Assembly: GCF_949774975.1 (NCBI RefSeq)
Contig: NC_083105.1
Span: 71,006,924 to 71,070,923, forward strand
DNA from: Lagenorhynchus albirostris
Lineage: Eukaryota; Chordata; Mammalia; Artiodactyla; Delphinidae
Length of the DNA stretch: 64,000 nucleotides
Reading direction: 5' to 3'
Shown: piece by piece, positions 1 to 11,123 of the stretch
Position numbering within the stretch: position 1 is the stretch's first letter
How the letters are laid out: every line of letters begins with the position of its first letter
Made by a program: the position numbers and the translations under genes
Notes under the pieces: generated by a model
What the model was told of the DNA's origin: nothing
Databases searched by the model: none
The model's input: only the letters and a program-made list of their open reading frames with translations

Positions 1-420
1 GTTAACCAGAAACAGATGATCCTCCATCTGAGGGGTTATCAGAAGGTCAATAGAAGCCTAATGCTACATCACAATGCTTATGTCATTCATCTCACTTCAT
101 CTCATCACATAGGCATTTTATCATCTCACATCATCACAAAAAGAAGGATGATTACAATAAGATATTTTGAGAGACCACATTTACATAACTTTTATTACAG
201 TATATTCTCATAATTGTTCTATTTTATTATTAGTTATTATTGTTAGTCTCTTACTGGGCCTAATTATAAGCGATGTATATACAGGATTCAGTACTATCTG
301 CACATTCAGGCATCCACTGGGCATCTTGGAACATATCCTCAGTGGATAAAAGGGACCACTGTAACTCTCCTTTGGGTTTCTGAAACCACTTGTTTGCGCA
401 TTTTCCACAACTCAAAGGTA
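1..420 (-). mobile_element. Tigger-type DNA transposon remnant, cut by the window edge
   Basis: The sequence reads, on the minus strand, like the terminal part of a non-autonomous Tigger (pogo/Tc1-mariner) element. It has the 'ready to pay' style end around 310-375 (GGCATCCACTGGGCATCTTGG), and further left the familiar run of ATCTCATCACATAGG and CATCACAAAAAGAAGG segments. No transposase frame remains; the short frames here are chance. It is an old fossil moved by cut-and-paste transposition. The Tigger family is recognised from memory of the consensus. The exact subfamily (Tigger7-like?) is uncertain. The right edge is soft, because 380-440 fades into AT-rich sequence before the L1 3' end. 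Confidence 0.6.
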
Positions 421-2529
421 ATCCATAAGTAGTTAATATTATTTATTAATAATTTATTACAGGATAACAAATTTTTAATTTATTTTTTATACAGCACGTT
501 CTTATTAGTTATCTATTTTATACATATTAGTGTATATAGGTCAATGCCAATCTCCCAATTCATCCCACCACCATCACCCTCACCCCTGCTTTCCCCCTTT
601 GGTGTCCATACGTTTATTTTCTACATCTGTGTCTCTATTTCTGCCTTGCAAACCAGTTCATCTGTACCATTTTTCTAGATTCCACATACATGTGTTAATA
701 TATGACATTTGTTTTTCTCTTTCTGACTTACTTCACTCTGTATGACAGTCTCTAGGTCCATCCACATCTCTACAAATGACCCAGTTTCATTCCTTTTTAT
801 GGCTGAGTAATATTCCATTGTATATACTTACCACATTTTCTTTATCTGCTTGTCTGTTGATGGGCATTTAGGTTGCTCCCATGACCTGGCTATTGTAAAT
901 AGTGCTGCAATGAACATTGGGGTGCATGTGTATTTTTGAATTATGGTTTTCTCAGGGTATATGCCCAGTAGTGGGATGGGATTGCTAGGTCATATGGTAA
1001 TTCTATTTTTAGTTTTTTAAGGAACTTCCATACTGTTCTCCATAGTGGTGGTATCAATTTACATTCCCACCAACAGTACAAGAGGGTTCCCTTTTCTCCA
1101 CACCCTATCCAGCATTTGTTTTTTCTAGATTTTCTGATGATGCCCATTCTAACTGGTGTGAGGTGATACCTCACTGTAGTTTTGACCTACATTTCTCTAA
1201 TAATTAGTGGTGTTGAGCAGCTTTTCATGTGCCTCTTGCCCATCTGTATGTCTTCTTTGGAGAAATGTCTATTTAGGTCTTTTGCCCATTTTTGGATAGG
1301 GTTGTATGCTTTTAAATATTGAGCTGCATGAGCTGTTTATATATTTTGGAGATTAATCCTTTGTCCATTGATTTGTTTGCAAGTATTTTCTCCCATTCTG
1401 AGGGTTTGTCTTTTCATCTTGTTTATATTTCCTTTGCTGTGCAAAAGCTTTTAAGTTTCATTAGGTCCCATTTGTTTATTTTTGTTTTTATATCCATTAC
1501 TCTAGGAGGTGGGTCAAAAAAGATCTTCCTGTGATTTATGTCAGAGTGTTCTTCCTTTGTTTTCCTCTAAGTGTTTTATAGTGTCTGGTCTTACATTTAG
1601 GTCTCTAATCCATTTTGAGTTTATTTTTGTGAATGGTGTTAGGGAGTGTTCTAATTTCATTCTTTTACATGTAGCTGTCCAGTTTTCCCAGCACCACTTA
1701 TTGAAGAGGGTGTCTTTTTTCCATTGTATATCCTTGCCTCCTTTGTCATAGTTTAGTTGAACATAGGTGTGTGGGTTTATCTCTGGGCTTTCTATCCTGT
1801 CCCACTGATCTATATTTCTGTCTTTGTGCCAGCACCATACTGTCTTGATTACTGTAGCTTTGTAGTATAGTCTGAAGTCAGGGAGTCTGATTCCTCCAGC
1901 TCCGTTTTTCTTTTCCCTCAAGATTGCTTTGGCTATTTGGGGTCTTCTGTATCTCCATACAAATTTTAAGACTTTTTGTTCCAGTTCTGTGAAAACTGCC
2001 ATTGGAAATTTGATAGGGATTACATTGAATCAGTAGATTGCTTTGGGTAGCATAATCATTTTCACAATATTGATTCGTCCAATCCAAGAACATGGTATAT
2101 CTCTCCATCTGTTTGTGTCACCATTGATTTCTTTCACCAGTGTTTTATTTTCTGAGTACAGGTCTTTTACCTCCTCAGGTAGGTTTACTCGTAGGTATTT
2201 TATTCTTTTTTGTTGCAATGGTGAATGGGTTTTTTTCCTTAATTTCTCTTTCTGATCTTTCATTATTAGTGTATAGGAATGCAAGAGATTTCTGTGCATT
2301 AATTTTGTATCCTGCAACTTTACCAAATTCGTTGATTAGCTCTAGTAGTTTTCTGGTGGCATCTTTAGGATTCCCTATGTATAGTATCACGTCATCTGCA
2401 AACAGTGACAGTTTTACTTCTTCTTTTCCAATTTGTATTCCCTTTATTTCTTATTCTTCTGTGATTGCCATGGCTAGGACTACCAAAATTATGTCAAATA
2501 ATTGTGGTGAGAATGGACATCCTTGTCTT

Positions 2530-2822
2530 TTTTTTTTTTTTTATAAATTTATTTATTTTTGGTTGTGTTGGGTCTTCGTTTCTGTGCAAGGGCTTTCTCT
2601 AGTTGTGGCAAGCGGGGGCCACTCTTCATCATGGTGCACGGGCCTCTCACTGTTGTGGCCTCTCTTGCTGCGGAGCACAGGCTCCAGATGCGCAGGCTCA
2701 GTAGTTGTGGCTCACGGGCCCAGTTGCTCCTCGGCATGTGGAATCTTCCCAGACCAGGGCTCGAACCCGTGTCCGCTGCATTGGCAGATAGACTCTCAAC
2801 CACTGCACCACCAGGGAAGCCC
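2530..2822 (-). mobile_element. CHR SINE, long form, inserted in L1-A
   Basis: A tRNA-derived SINE in minus orientation. It ends in the head CAGGGAAGCCC at 2822 and begins with a T-rich tail at 2530. It has the longer 3' body (TTGTGTTGGGTCTTCGTTTC, then CTTTCTCTAGTTGTGGCAAG) seen in CHR-1-like copies. A perfect 15-bp target duplication, GGACATCCTTGTCTT, lies at 2515-2529 and 2823-2837, and L1-A coding sequence resumes without loss after it. It therefore jumped after L1-A had inserted. CHR SINEs are Pol III transcripts mobilised by L1 machinery (established knowledge). Confidence 0.95.
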
Positions 2823-3751
2823 GGACATCCTTGTCTTGTTTTTGATCTTAGAGGAAATGCTTTCAGTTTTTCACCATTGAGAATATGTTTGCTGTGGGTT
2901 TGTCATATATGTCCTTTAATATGTTGAGGTAGGTTCCCTCTATGCCCACTTTCTGGAGAATTTTTATCATAAATGGTGTTGAATTATGTCAAAAGCTTTT
3001 TCTATATCTATTGAGATGATCATATGTTTTTCATTTTTCAGTTTGCTAATATGATGTATCACATTGATTGATCTGCGTATACTGAAGCATCCTTGCACCC
3101 CTCGGATAAATCCCACTTGATCATGGTGCATGATCCTTTTAATGCAGTGTTAGATTCTGTTTGCTAGTCTTTTGTTGAAGATTTTTGCATCTATATTCAC
3201 CAGTAATATTGGTCTGTAATTTTCTTTTTTTGTAGTATCTTTGTCTGGTTTTGGTATCTGGGTGATGGTGGCTTCATAGAATGAGTTTGGGATTGGTCCT
3301 TCCTCTGCAATTTTTTGGAAGACTTTGAGAAGGATGGGTGTTAATTGTTCTCTAAATGATTGCTAGAATTCATCTATGAAACCATCTGGTCCTGGTCTTT
3401 TGTTTATTGGAAGATTTTTAACCACACTTTCAATTTCATTACTTGTGATTGGTCTGTTCATATTTTCTATTTATTCCTGGTTCAGTCTTGGAATGTTGTA
3501 CCTTTCTGAGAATTTGTTCATTTCTTCCAGGCTGTCCATTTTATCGACCTATAGTTGCTTTCAGTAGTCTCTTAGGATGCCTTGTATTTCTGCGTTATCT
3601 GTTGTAACTTCTCCTTTTTCATTTCTAATATTATTGATTTGAGTTTTCTCCCTCTTTTTTTTGATGAGTCTGGCTAAAGGTTTATCAATTTTGTTTATCT
3701 TCTCAAAGAACCAGCTTTTAGTTTTATTGATCTTTGCTATTGTTTTCTTTG

Positions 3752-3761
3752 TTTCTATTTC
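3752..3761. repeat. Left target-site duplication of L1-B
   Basis: TTTCTATTTC here is repeated at 11114-11123. It belongs to the L1-A ORF2 sequence, which continues in register after the second copy. Confidence 0.9.
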
Positions 3762-4166
3762 TTTTTTTTTTGGCCCGTTTTTATTTATTTATTTATTTTT
3801 AACATCTTTATTGGAGTATAATTGCTTTACAATGGTGTGTTAGTTTCTGCTTTATAACAAAGCGAATAAGTTACACATATGCATATGTTCCCATATCTCA
3901 TCCCTCTTGCATCTCCCTCCCTCCCACCCACTGTATCCCACCCCTCTAGGTGGTCACAAACCACCGAGCTGATCTCACTGTGTTATGTGGCTGCTTCCCA
4001 CTAGATATTTATTTTACGTTTGGTAGTGTATATATGTCCATGCCACTCTCTCATTTTGTCACAGCTTACCCTTACCCCTCCTCATATCCTCAAGTCCATT
4101 CTCTAGTAGGTCAGTGTCTTTATTCCAATCTTGCCCCTACGTTCTTCATGACCTTTTTTTTTTTCC
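3762..4166 (-). other. L1-B 3' UTR and A-rich tail
   Basis: Non-coding 3' end of L1-B between the ORF2 stop (TAA, 4167-4169) and the tail. The tail reads as T-runs and (TTTA)n at 3762-3800. The body (CTTTATTGGAGTATAATTGC, then TGGTCACAAACCACCGAGC) closely matches 46563-46925. Confidence 0.88.
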
Positions 4167-7100
4167 TTAGATTCCATATTTATGTGTTAGCATACCATAT
4201 TTGTTTTTCTCTTTCTGAGTTAGCATACCGTAATTGTTTTTCTCCCTCTGCATGACAGACTCTAGGTCCATCCACCTCACTACAAATAACTCAATTTCAT
4301 TTCTTTTAATGGCTGAGTAATATTCTATTGTAAATATGTGCCACATCTTCTTTATCCATTCATCTGTTGATGGACACTTAGGTTGCTTCCATGTCCTGGC
4401 TATTGTAAATAGAGCTGCAATGAACGTTGTGGTACATGACTCTTTTTGAATTATGGTTTTCTCAGAGTATATGTTCAGTAGTGGGATTGCTGTGTTGTAT
4501 GTAGTTCTAATTTTAGTTTTTTAAGGAACTTCCATACAGTTCTCCATAGTGGCTGTATCAATTTACATTCCCACCAGCAGTGCAAGAGTGTTCCCTTTTC
4601 TCCAAACCCTCACCAGCATTTATTGTTTCTAAATATTTTGATGATGGCCATTCTGACCCGTGTGAGATGACATCTCACTGTAGTTTTGATTTGCATTTCT
4701 CTAATGATTAATGATGTTGAGCATTCTTTCATGTGTTTGTTGGCAATCTGTATATCTTCTTTGGAAAAATGTCCATTTAGGTCTTCTGCCCATTTTTGCA
4801 TTGGGTTGTTTGTTTTTTTGAGCTGCATGAGCTGCTTGTAAATTTTGGAGATTAATCCTTTGTCAGTTGCTTCATTTGCAAATATTTTCTCCGATTCTGA
4901 GGGCTGTCTTTTGGTCTTGTTTATGGTTTCCTTTTTTGTGCAAAAGATTTTAAGTTTCATTAGGTCCCATTTGTTTAGTTTTGTTTTTATTTCCATTTCT
5001 CTAGGAGGTGGGTCAAAAAGGATCTTGCTGTGATTTATGTCATAGAGTGTTCTGCCTATGTTTTTCTCTAAGAGTTTGATAGGGTCTGACCTTATATTTA
5101 GGTCTTTAATCCAATTTGAGTTTATTTTTGTGTATCGTGTTAGGGAGTGTTCTAATTTCATACTTTTACATGTACCTGTCCAGTTTCCCAGCACCACTTA
5201 TTGAAGAGGCTGTCCTTTCTCCACTGCCTCCTTTATCGAAGATAAGGTGACCATATGTGTGTGGGTTTATCTCTGGACTTTCTATCCTGTTCCATTGATC
5301 TATCTTTCTGTTTTTGTGCCAGTACCATACTGTCTTGATTACTGTAGATTTGTAGTATAGTCTGAAGTCAGGGAGACTGATTCTTACAGCCCCATTTTTC
5401 GATCTCAAGATTGCTTTGGCTATTCGGGGTCTTTTATGTTTCCATACAAATTGTGAAATTTTTTGTTCTAGTTCTGTGAAAAATGCCATTGGTAATTTGA
5501 TAGGGATTGCATTGAATCTGTTGATTGCTTTGTGTAGTAGAGTCATTTTCACAATGTTGATTTGTCCAATTCAAGAACATACTACATATCTCCATCTATT
5601 TGTATCATCTTTAATTTCTTTCAACAGTGACTTATAATTTTCTGCATACAGGTCTTTTGTCTCCTTAGGTAGGTTTATTCCTAGATATTTTATTCTTTTT
5701 GTTGCACTGGTAAATGAGAGTGTTTTCTTAATTTCAATTTCAGAATTTTCATCATTAGTATATAGGAATGCAAGAGACTTCTGTGCATTAATTTTGTATC
5801 CTGCTACTTTACCAAATTCATTGATTAGATCTAGTAGTTTTCTGGTAGCATCTTTAGGATTTACTATGTGTAGTATCATGTCATCTGCAAAAAGTGACAG
5901 TTTTACTTCTTCTTTTCTGATTTGGATTTCTTTTATATCTTTTTCTTCTCTGATTGCTGTGGTGAAAACTTCCAAAACTATGTTGAATAAGAGTGGTGAG
6001 AGTGGGCAACCCTGTCTTGTTCTTGATCTTAGTGGAAATGTTTTCAGTTTTTCACCATTGAGGATGATGTTGGCTGTGGGTTTGTCATATATGGCCTTTA
6101 TTATGTTGAGGAAAGTTCCCTCTATGCCTACTTTCTTCAGGGTTTTTATCATAAATGGGTGTTGAATTTTGTCAAAAGCTTTCTCTGCATGTATTGAGAT
6201 GATCATATGATTTTTCTCTTTCAATTTGCTAATATGGTGTATCACGTTGATTGATCTGCGTATATTGAAGAATGCTTGCATTCTTGGAATAAACCCCACT
6301 TGATCATGGTGTATGATCCTTTTAATGCATTGTTGGATTCTTTTTGCTCGTATTTTGTTGAGGATTTTTGCATCTATGTTCATCAGTGATATTGGCCTGT
6401 AGTTTTATTTCTTTTTGACATCTTTGTCTGGTTTTGGTATCAGGGTGATGGTGGCCTCATAGAATGAGTTTGGGAGTGTTCCTCCCTCTGCTATATTTTG
6501 GAAGAGTTTGAGAAGGATAGGTGTTAGCTCTTCACTAAATGTTTGGTAGAATTTGCCTGTGAAGCCATCTGGTCCTGGGCTTTTGTTTGTTCGAAGATTT
6601 TTAATCACAGTTTCAATTTCAGTGCTTGTGATTGGTCTGTTCATATTTTCTATTTCTTCCTGTTTCAGTCTTGGCATGTTGTGCATTTCTCAGGAAATTT
6701 CCATTTCTTCCAGGTTGTCCATTTTATTGGCATAAAGGTGCTTGTAGTAATCTCTCATGATCTTTTGTATTTCTGCAGTGTTAGTTGTTACTTCTCCTTT
6801 ATCATTTCTACTTCGATTTATTTGAGTCTTCTCCCTTTTTTTCTTGATGAGTCTGGCTAATGGTTTATCCATTTTGTTTACCTTCTCAAAGAACCAGCTT
6901 TTAGTTTTGTTGATCTTTGTTATCATTTCTTTATTTCTTTTTCATTTATCTCTGATCTGATCTTTATGATTTCTTTCCTTCTGCTAACTTTGTGGGGGGT
7001 TTTTTTGTTGTTCTTCTTCTTTCTCTAATTGCTTTAGGTGCAAGGTTAGGTTGTTCATTTGAGGTGTTTCCTGTTTCTTAAGTTTGGATTGTATTGCTAT

Positions 7101-8183
7101 AAACTTCCCTTTTAGAACTGCTTTTGCTGTATCCCATAGGTTTTGGGTCATCGTGCCTCTATTGTCATTTGTTTCTTGGTATTTTTGATTTCCTCTTTGA
7201 TTTCTTCAGTGATCACTAGGTTATTATGTAGTGTATTCTTTAGCCTCCATGTGTTTGTATATTTTACAGATCTTTTCCTGTAATTGATATCTAGTCTCAT
7301 GGTGTTGTGGTCGGAAAAGATACTTGATATGATTTCAATTTTCTTAAATTTACCAGGGCTTGATTTGTGACCCACGATATGATCTGTCCTGGATAATGTT
7401 CCATGAGCACTTAAGAAAAATGTGTATTCTGTTGTTTTTGGATGGAATGTCCTATAAATATCAATTAGCTCCATCTTGTTTAATGTATGATTTAAAGCTT
7501 GTGTTTCCTTATTTATTTTCATTTTAGATGATCTGTCCATTGGTGAAAGTGTTACTGTTGATTTCCCCTTTTATGGCTGTTAGTATTTGCCTTATGTTTT
7601 GAGGTGCTCCTATGTTGGGTGCATAAATATTTACAATTGGGCTTCCCTGGTGGCGCAGTCATTGAGAGTCCGCCTGCCAATGCAGGGGACATGAGTTCGT
7701 TCCCCGGTCCAGGAAGATACCACATGCCATGGAACTCCTGGGCCCATGAGCCTGCACGTCCGGAGCCTGTGCTCCGCAATGGGAGAGACCACAACAGTGA
7801 GAGGCCCGCATACCTCAAAAAAACAACAACAACAACAACAAAAAAACAATATTTACAATTGTTATATCTTCTTGGATCGATCCCTTGATCATTATGTAGT
7901 GTCCTTCTTTGTCTCTTGTAATAGTCTTTATTTTAAAGTCTACTTTGTCTGATATGAGAATTGCTACTCCAGCTTTCTTCTGATTTCCATTTGCATGGAA
8001 TATCTTTTTCCATCCCCTCACTTTTAGTCTGTATATGTCCCTAGGTTTGAAGTGGGTCTCTTGTAGACAGCATATATATGGGTCTTCTTTTTGTATCCAT
8101 TCAAGCAGTTTGTGTATTTTGGTGGGAGCATTTAATCCATTTACATTTAAGGTAATTATCCATATGTATGTTCCTAGTCCCAT
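4167..8183 (-). pseudogene. L1-B ORF2 (endonuclease/reverse transcriptase), broken
   Basis: ORF2p gene of L1-B, from the ATG at 8183 to a TAA at 4167-4169. In protein order: the APE-like endonuclease N-terminus (7815-8183, TLNVNGLNAP and CCLQETH motifs), then the CHR SINE at 7639-7847 in the endonuclease, then the endonuclease end with the catalytic SDHN (7148-7540). The RT fingers follow (6405-6686, KSPGPDGFTGKFYQ), then a 270-codon palm segment (5571-6383) with AFDKIQHPF and FADD (5880-5891). The C-terminal region is in frames 5166-5552 and 4610-5197. At least five frame breaks separate these pieces. Normal L1 ORF2p is about 1,270-1,280 residues, which fits this span once the SINE is removed. 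Confidence 0.93.
7639..7847 (+). mobile_element. CHR SINE inserted in L1-B ORF2
   Basis: Plus-strand CHR SINE. The head GGGCTTCCCTGGTGGCGCAG begins at about 7639, the tRNA-related B-box region GAGTTCGTTCC follows, and the body ends with a (CAA)n/A-rich tail. A 13-bp duplication AATATTTACAATT at 7626-7638 and 7848-7860 marks it. It interrupts the endonuclease domain, so it postdates L1-B. Confidence 0.95.
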
Positions 8184-8241
8184 TTTCTTAATTGTTTTGG
8201 GTTTGTCATTGTAGGTCTTTTCCTTCTCTTGTGTTTCTTTC

Positions 8242-9131
8242 CTAGAGAAGGTCCTTTAGCATTTGTTGTAATGCTTGTTTTGTGGTGCTGAACTCTCTCA
8301 GCTTTTGCTTGTCTGTAAATGTTTTAATTTCTCCATCAAATCTGAATGAGATCCTTGCTGGGTAGAGTAATCTTGGTTGTAGCTTTTTCTCCTTCATCAC
8401 TTTAAATATGTCCTGCCACTCCCTTCTGGCTTGTAGAATTTCTGCTGAAAGGTCAACTGTTAACCTTATGGGGATTCCCTTGTGTGTTATTTGTTGTTTT
8501 TCCCTTGCTGCTTTTAATATGTTTTCTTTGTATTTAATTTTTGATAATTTGTTTAATATGTGTCTTGGTGTGTTTCTCCTTGGACATACCCTGTGTGGGA
8601 CTCTCTGTGCCTCCTGGACTTAATTAACTATTTCCTTTCCCATATTAAGGAAGTTTTCAACTATAATCTCTTCAAATATTTTCTCACTTTCTTTTTCTCT
8701 TCACCTTCTGGGACCCCTATAATTCAAATGTTGGTGCATTTAATGCTGTCCCAGAGGTCTCTGAGACTGTGCTCAGTTCTTTTCATTCTTTTTTCTTTAT
8801 TCTGCTCTGCAGTAAATATTTCCACTATTTTATATTCCAGGTCACTTATCCATTCTTCTTCCTCAGTTATTCTGCTATTGATCCCTTCTAGAGTATTTTT
8901 AACTTCATTTACTGTGTTGTTCATCATTGCTTGTTTCCTTTTTAGTTCTTCCAAGTCCTTGTTAAATGTTTCTTGCATTTTGTCTATTCTATTTCCAAGA
9001 TTTTGGATTATCTTTACTGTCATTATCCTGAATTCTTTTTCAGGTAGACTGCCTATTTCCTCTTCATTTTTTAGTTCTGATGGGTTTTTATCTTGCTCCT
9101 TCATCTGCTGTGTGTTTTTCTGTCTTCTCAT
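8242..9131 (-). pseudogene. L1-B ORF1 (RNA-binding chaperone), broken
   Basis: ORF1p gene of L1-B, which in active elements forms coiled-coil trimers that coat L1 RNA. The 135-codon frame 8724-9131 shows the N-terminal start MRRQKNTQQMKEQ and a heptad-rich helix (LEELKRKQ, MNNTVNEVKNTLEGINSRI). The RRM and C-terminal domain region lies at 8242-8720 but has shifted frame. The ancestral stop is a TAG at 8242-8244. The length (about 296 codons) is slightly short of typical L1 ORF1p. It lies about 60 bp upstream of ORF2, the normal L1 arrangement. Confidence 0.88.
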
Positions 9132-11113
9132 TTTGCTTATCTTACTGTGTTTGGGGTCTCCTTTTTGCAGGCTGCTGGCTCGTAGTTCCCATTGTTTTTG
9201 GTGTCTGTCCCCAGTGGCTAAGGTTGGTTCAGTGGGTTGTGTAGGCTTCCTGGTGGAGGGGACTAGTGCCTGTGTTCTGGTGGATGAGGCTGGATCTTGT
9301 CTTTCTGGTGGGCAGGTCCACGTCTGGTGGTGTGTTTTGGGGTGTCTGTGGCCTTATTATGATTTTAGGCAGCCTCTCTGTTAATGGGTGGGTTTGTATT
9401 CCTGTCTTGCTAGTTGTTTGGCATAGGATGTCCAGCACTATAGCTTGCTGGTCGTTGAGTGAAGCTGGATGCTGGTGTTGAGATGGAGATCTCTGGGAGA
9501 TTTTCGCCATTTGATATTATGTGGAGCTGGGAGGTCTCTTGTGGACCAGTGTCCTGAAGTTGGCTCTCCCACCTCAGAGGCACAGCCCTGACTCCTGGCT
9601 GGAGCAACAAGAGCCTTTCATCCATCTGGCTCAGAATAAAAAGTAGAAGAAATAGTAAGAAAGAGGATAAAATAAAATACAATAAAGTAAGATAAAATAT
9701 AATAAAGTTATTAAAATAAAAAATAATTATTTAAAAAAATTTAAAAAGTAAAAAAAGAAAAAGAAAAACCGGACGGACAGATCCCTAGGACAAATGGTGA
9801 AAGCAAAGATATACTGACAAAATCTCACACAGAAGCATCACATACACACTCACAAAAAGAGGAAAAGGGGAAAAAATAATCTATCTTGCTCCCAAAGTCC
9901 ACTTCCTCAATTTGGGATGATTTATTGTCTACTCAGGTATTCCACAGATGCAGGGTACATCAAGTTGATTGTGGAGCTTTAATCCGCTGCTTCTGAGGCT
10001 GCTGGCAGAAATTTCCCTTTCTCTTCTTTGTTCACACAGCTCCCGGGGTTCAGCTTTCGATTTGGCCCCGCCTCTGTTTGTAGGTCGCCTGAGGGAATGT
10101 GTTCTTCGCTCAGACAGGACGGGGTTAAAGGAGCAGCTGATTTGGCGGCTCTGGCTCACTCAGGACAGGGGGGAGGGAGGGGTATGTAGTGCGGGGCGAG
10201 CCTGCGGTGGCAGAGGCCGGCATGACGTTGCACCAGCCTGAGGCGCACCGTGCGTTCTCCCGGGGAAGTTGTTCCTGGATCCTGGGACCCTGGCAGTGGC
10301 GAGCTGCACAGGCTCCCAGGAGGGGTGTGTGGATAGTGACCTGTGCTTTCACACAGGCTTCTTGGTGGCGGCAGCAGCAGCCTTAATGTCTCATGCCCGT
10401 CTGTGGGGTCCTTGCTGATAGCCGCGGCTCGCGCCTGTCTCTGGAGTTCCTTTAAGCGGTACTCTTAATCCCCTCTCCTCGCGCACCGGGAAACAAAGAG
10501 GGAAGAAAAAGCCTCTTGCCTCTTCGGCAGGTCCAGACCTTTTCCCGGACTCCCTCCCGGCTAGCCATGGCGCACTAGACCCCTTCAGTCTGCGTTCATG
10601 CCACCAACCCCAGTCTTCTCCCTGGGATCTAAGCTCCAAAGCCCGAGCCTCAGCTCCCAGCCCCCCGCCCACCCTGGAGGGTGAGCAGACAAACCTCTCG
10701 GGCTGATGAGTGCTGGTCAGCACCAGTCTTCTGTGCAGGAATCTCTCTGCTTTGCTCTCCGCACCCCTGTGGCTGCGCTCTCCTCCGTGGCTCCAAAGCT
10801 TCCCCCCTCCGCTGCCCGCAGTCTCCGCCCATGAAGGGGCTTCCTAGTTTGTGGAAAACTTTCCTCCTTCACAGCTCCCTCCCACTGATGCAGGTCCCGT
10901 CCCTATTCTTTGTTTCTGTTATTTCTTTTTCCTTTTGCCCTACCCGGGTACGTGGGGATTTTCTTGCCTTTTAGGAGGTCTGAGGTCTTCTGCCAGTGTT
11001 CAGTGGGTGTTCTGTAGCAGTTGTTCCACATGTAAATGTATTTCTGATGTATCTGTGGGGAGGAAAGTGATCTCCGCGTCTTACTCTTCTGCCATCTTCT
11101 CCTAGTCTCCTCA
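9132..11113 (-). promoter_or_regulatory. L1-B 5' UTR / internal promoter
   Basis: About 1.98 kb upstream of L1-B ORF1. The first ~1.1 kb (11113-~10000) is GC-rich and CpG-containing, unlike anything else in the window. It is followed by an A-rich tract at ~9640-9860. The 5' end reads AGAAGATGGCAGAAGAG (minus strand, ~11086-11102). That resembles the YY1-type ATGGC site near the start of L1 promoters in other mammals; its function here is inferred. CpG richness could mislead a promoter finder into calling a host gene. Being the intact 5' end, it shows that L1-B was a full-length insertion. Confidence 0.8.
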
Positions 11114-11123
11114 TTTCTATTTC
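11114..11123. repeat. Right target-site duplication of L1-B
   Basis: Second copy of TTTCTATTTC (first at 3752-3761). L1-A ORF2 continues immediately with ATTTATTTCTGCTCTGATC. Confidence 0.9.

Larger units (their letters stand above)
440..3761 (-). mobile_element. L1-A, left (3') part of a LINE-1 interrupted by L1-B
   Basis: This is the 3' part of a minus-strand LINE-1. The 3' UTR (~440-674) has the cetartiodactyl pattern (ACAGCACGTTCTTATTAG and CATCCCACCACCATCACCC). ORF2 coding sequence then runs leftward-to-rightward in reverse from 675 to 3761, where it stops abruptly in mid-domain. The same ORF2 resumes at 11114, so the two parts are one element of about 6 kb split by L1-B. A CHR SINE sits at 2530-2822. 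There is no clean poly(A) tail or target duplication at the left edge, so that boundary is approximate. Confidence 0.93.
675..3761 (-). pseudogene. L1-A ORF2 (endonuclease/reverse transcriptase), C-terminal two thirds, broken
   Basis: This is a decayed ORF2p gene. ORF2p nicks target DNA and reverse-transcribes L1 RNA in the nucleus. Visible pieces on the minus strand are the RT palm motif FADD (2391-2402), followed by the conserved INEFGKVAGYK segment (within 2175-2390), a frame at 2030-2326, the 153-codon frame 1541-2002 (ELEQKVLKFVWRYRRPQIAK... type C-terminal region), and 941-1174. The frame ends at a TAG at 675-677. Reading frame changes at several places and the SINE at 2530 splits it, so no functional protein is possible. 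The N-terminal part continues at 11114-12167. Confidence 0.9.
3762..11113 (-). mobile_element. L1-B, full-length LINE-1 nested in L1-A
   Basis: This is a complete-length (about 7.35 kb including one SINE) minus-strand LINE-1. In its own direction it has a long GC-rich 5' UTR (11113-9132), ORF1 (9131-8242), ORF2 (8183-4167), a 3' UTR (4166-~3785) and an A-rich tail (T-rich at 3762-3800 as written). It splits L1-A ORF2, with the 10-bp duplication TTTCTATTTC at both ends. The 3' UTR type (TTATTGGAGTATAATTGC) differs from L1-A and matches the truncated L1 at 46.6 kb. Multiple frameshifts and a SINE at 7639-7847 make it inactive. Confidence 0.95.

Noticed and set aside
2140..2880. 246-codon plus-strand frame
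   Set aside because: It is the antisense of L1-A ORF2 fused to the antisense of a CHR SINE; no family signature.
8560..9384. 274-codon plus-strand frame, hydrophobic, resembling a membrane protein
   Set aside because: It is the antisense of L1-B ORF1 and 5' UTR. The leucine/serine-rich look comes from reversing a lysine/glutamate-rich coiled coil.
10000..10900. GC-rich, CpG-containing stretch resembling a gene promoter or CpG island, with several overlapping frames
   Set aside because: It is continuous with L1-B ORF1 and ends at the L1-B target duplication, so it is the L1 5' UTR and not a host promoter.
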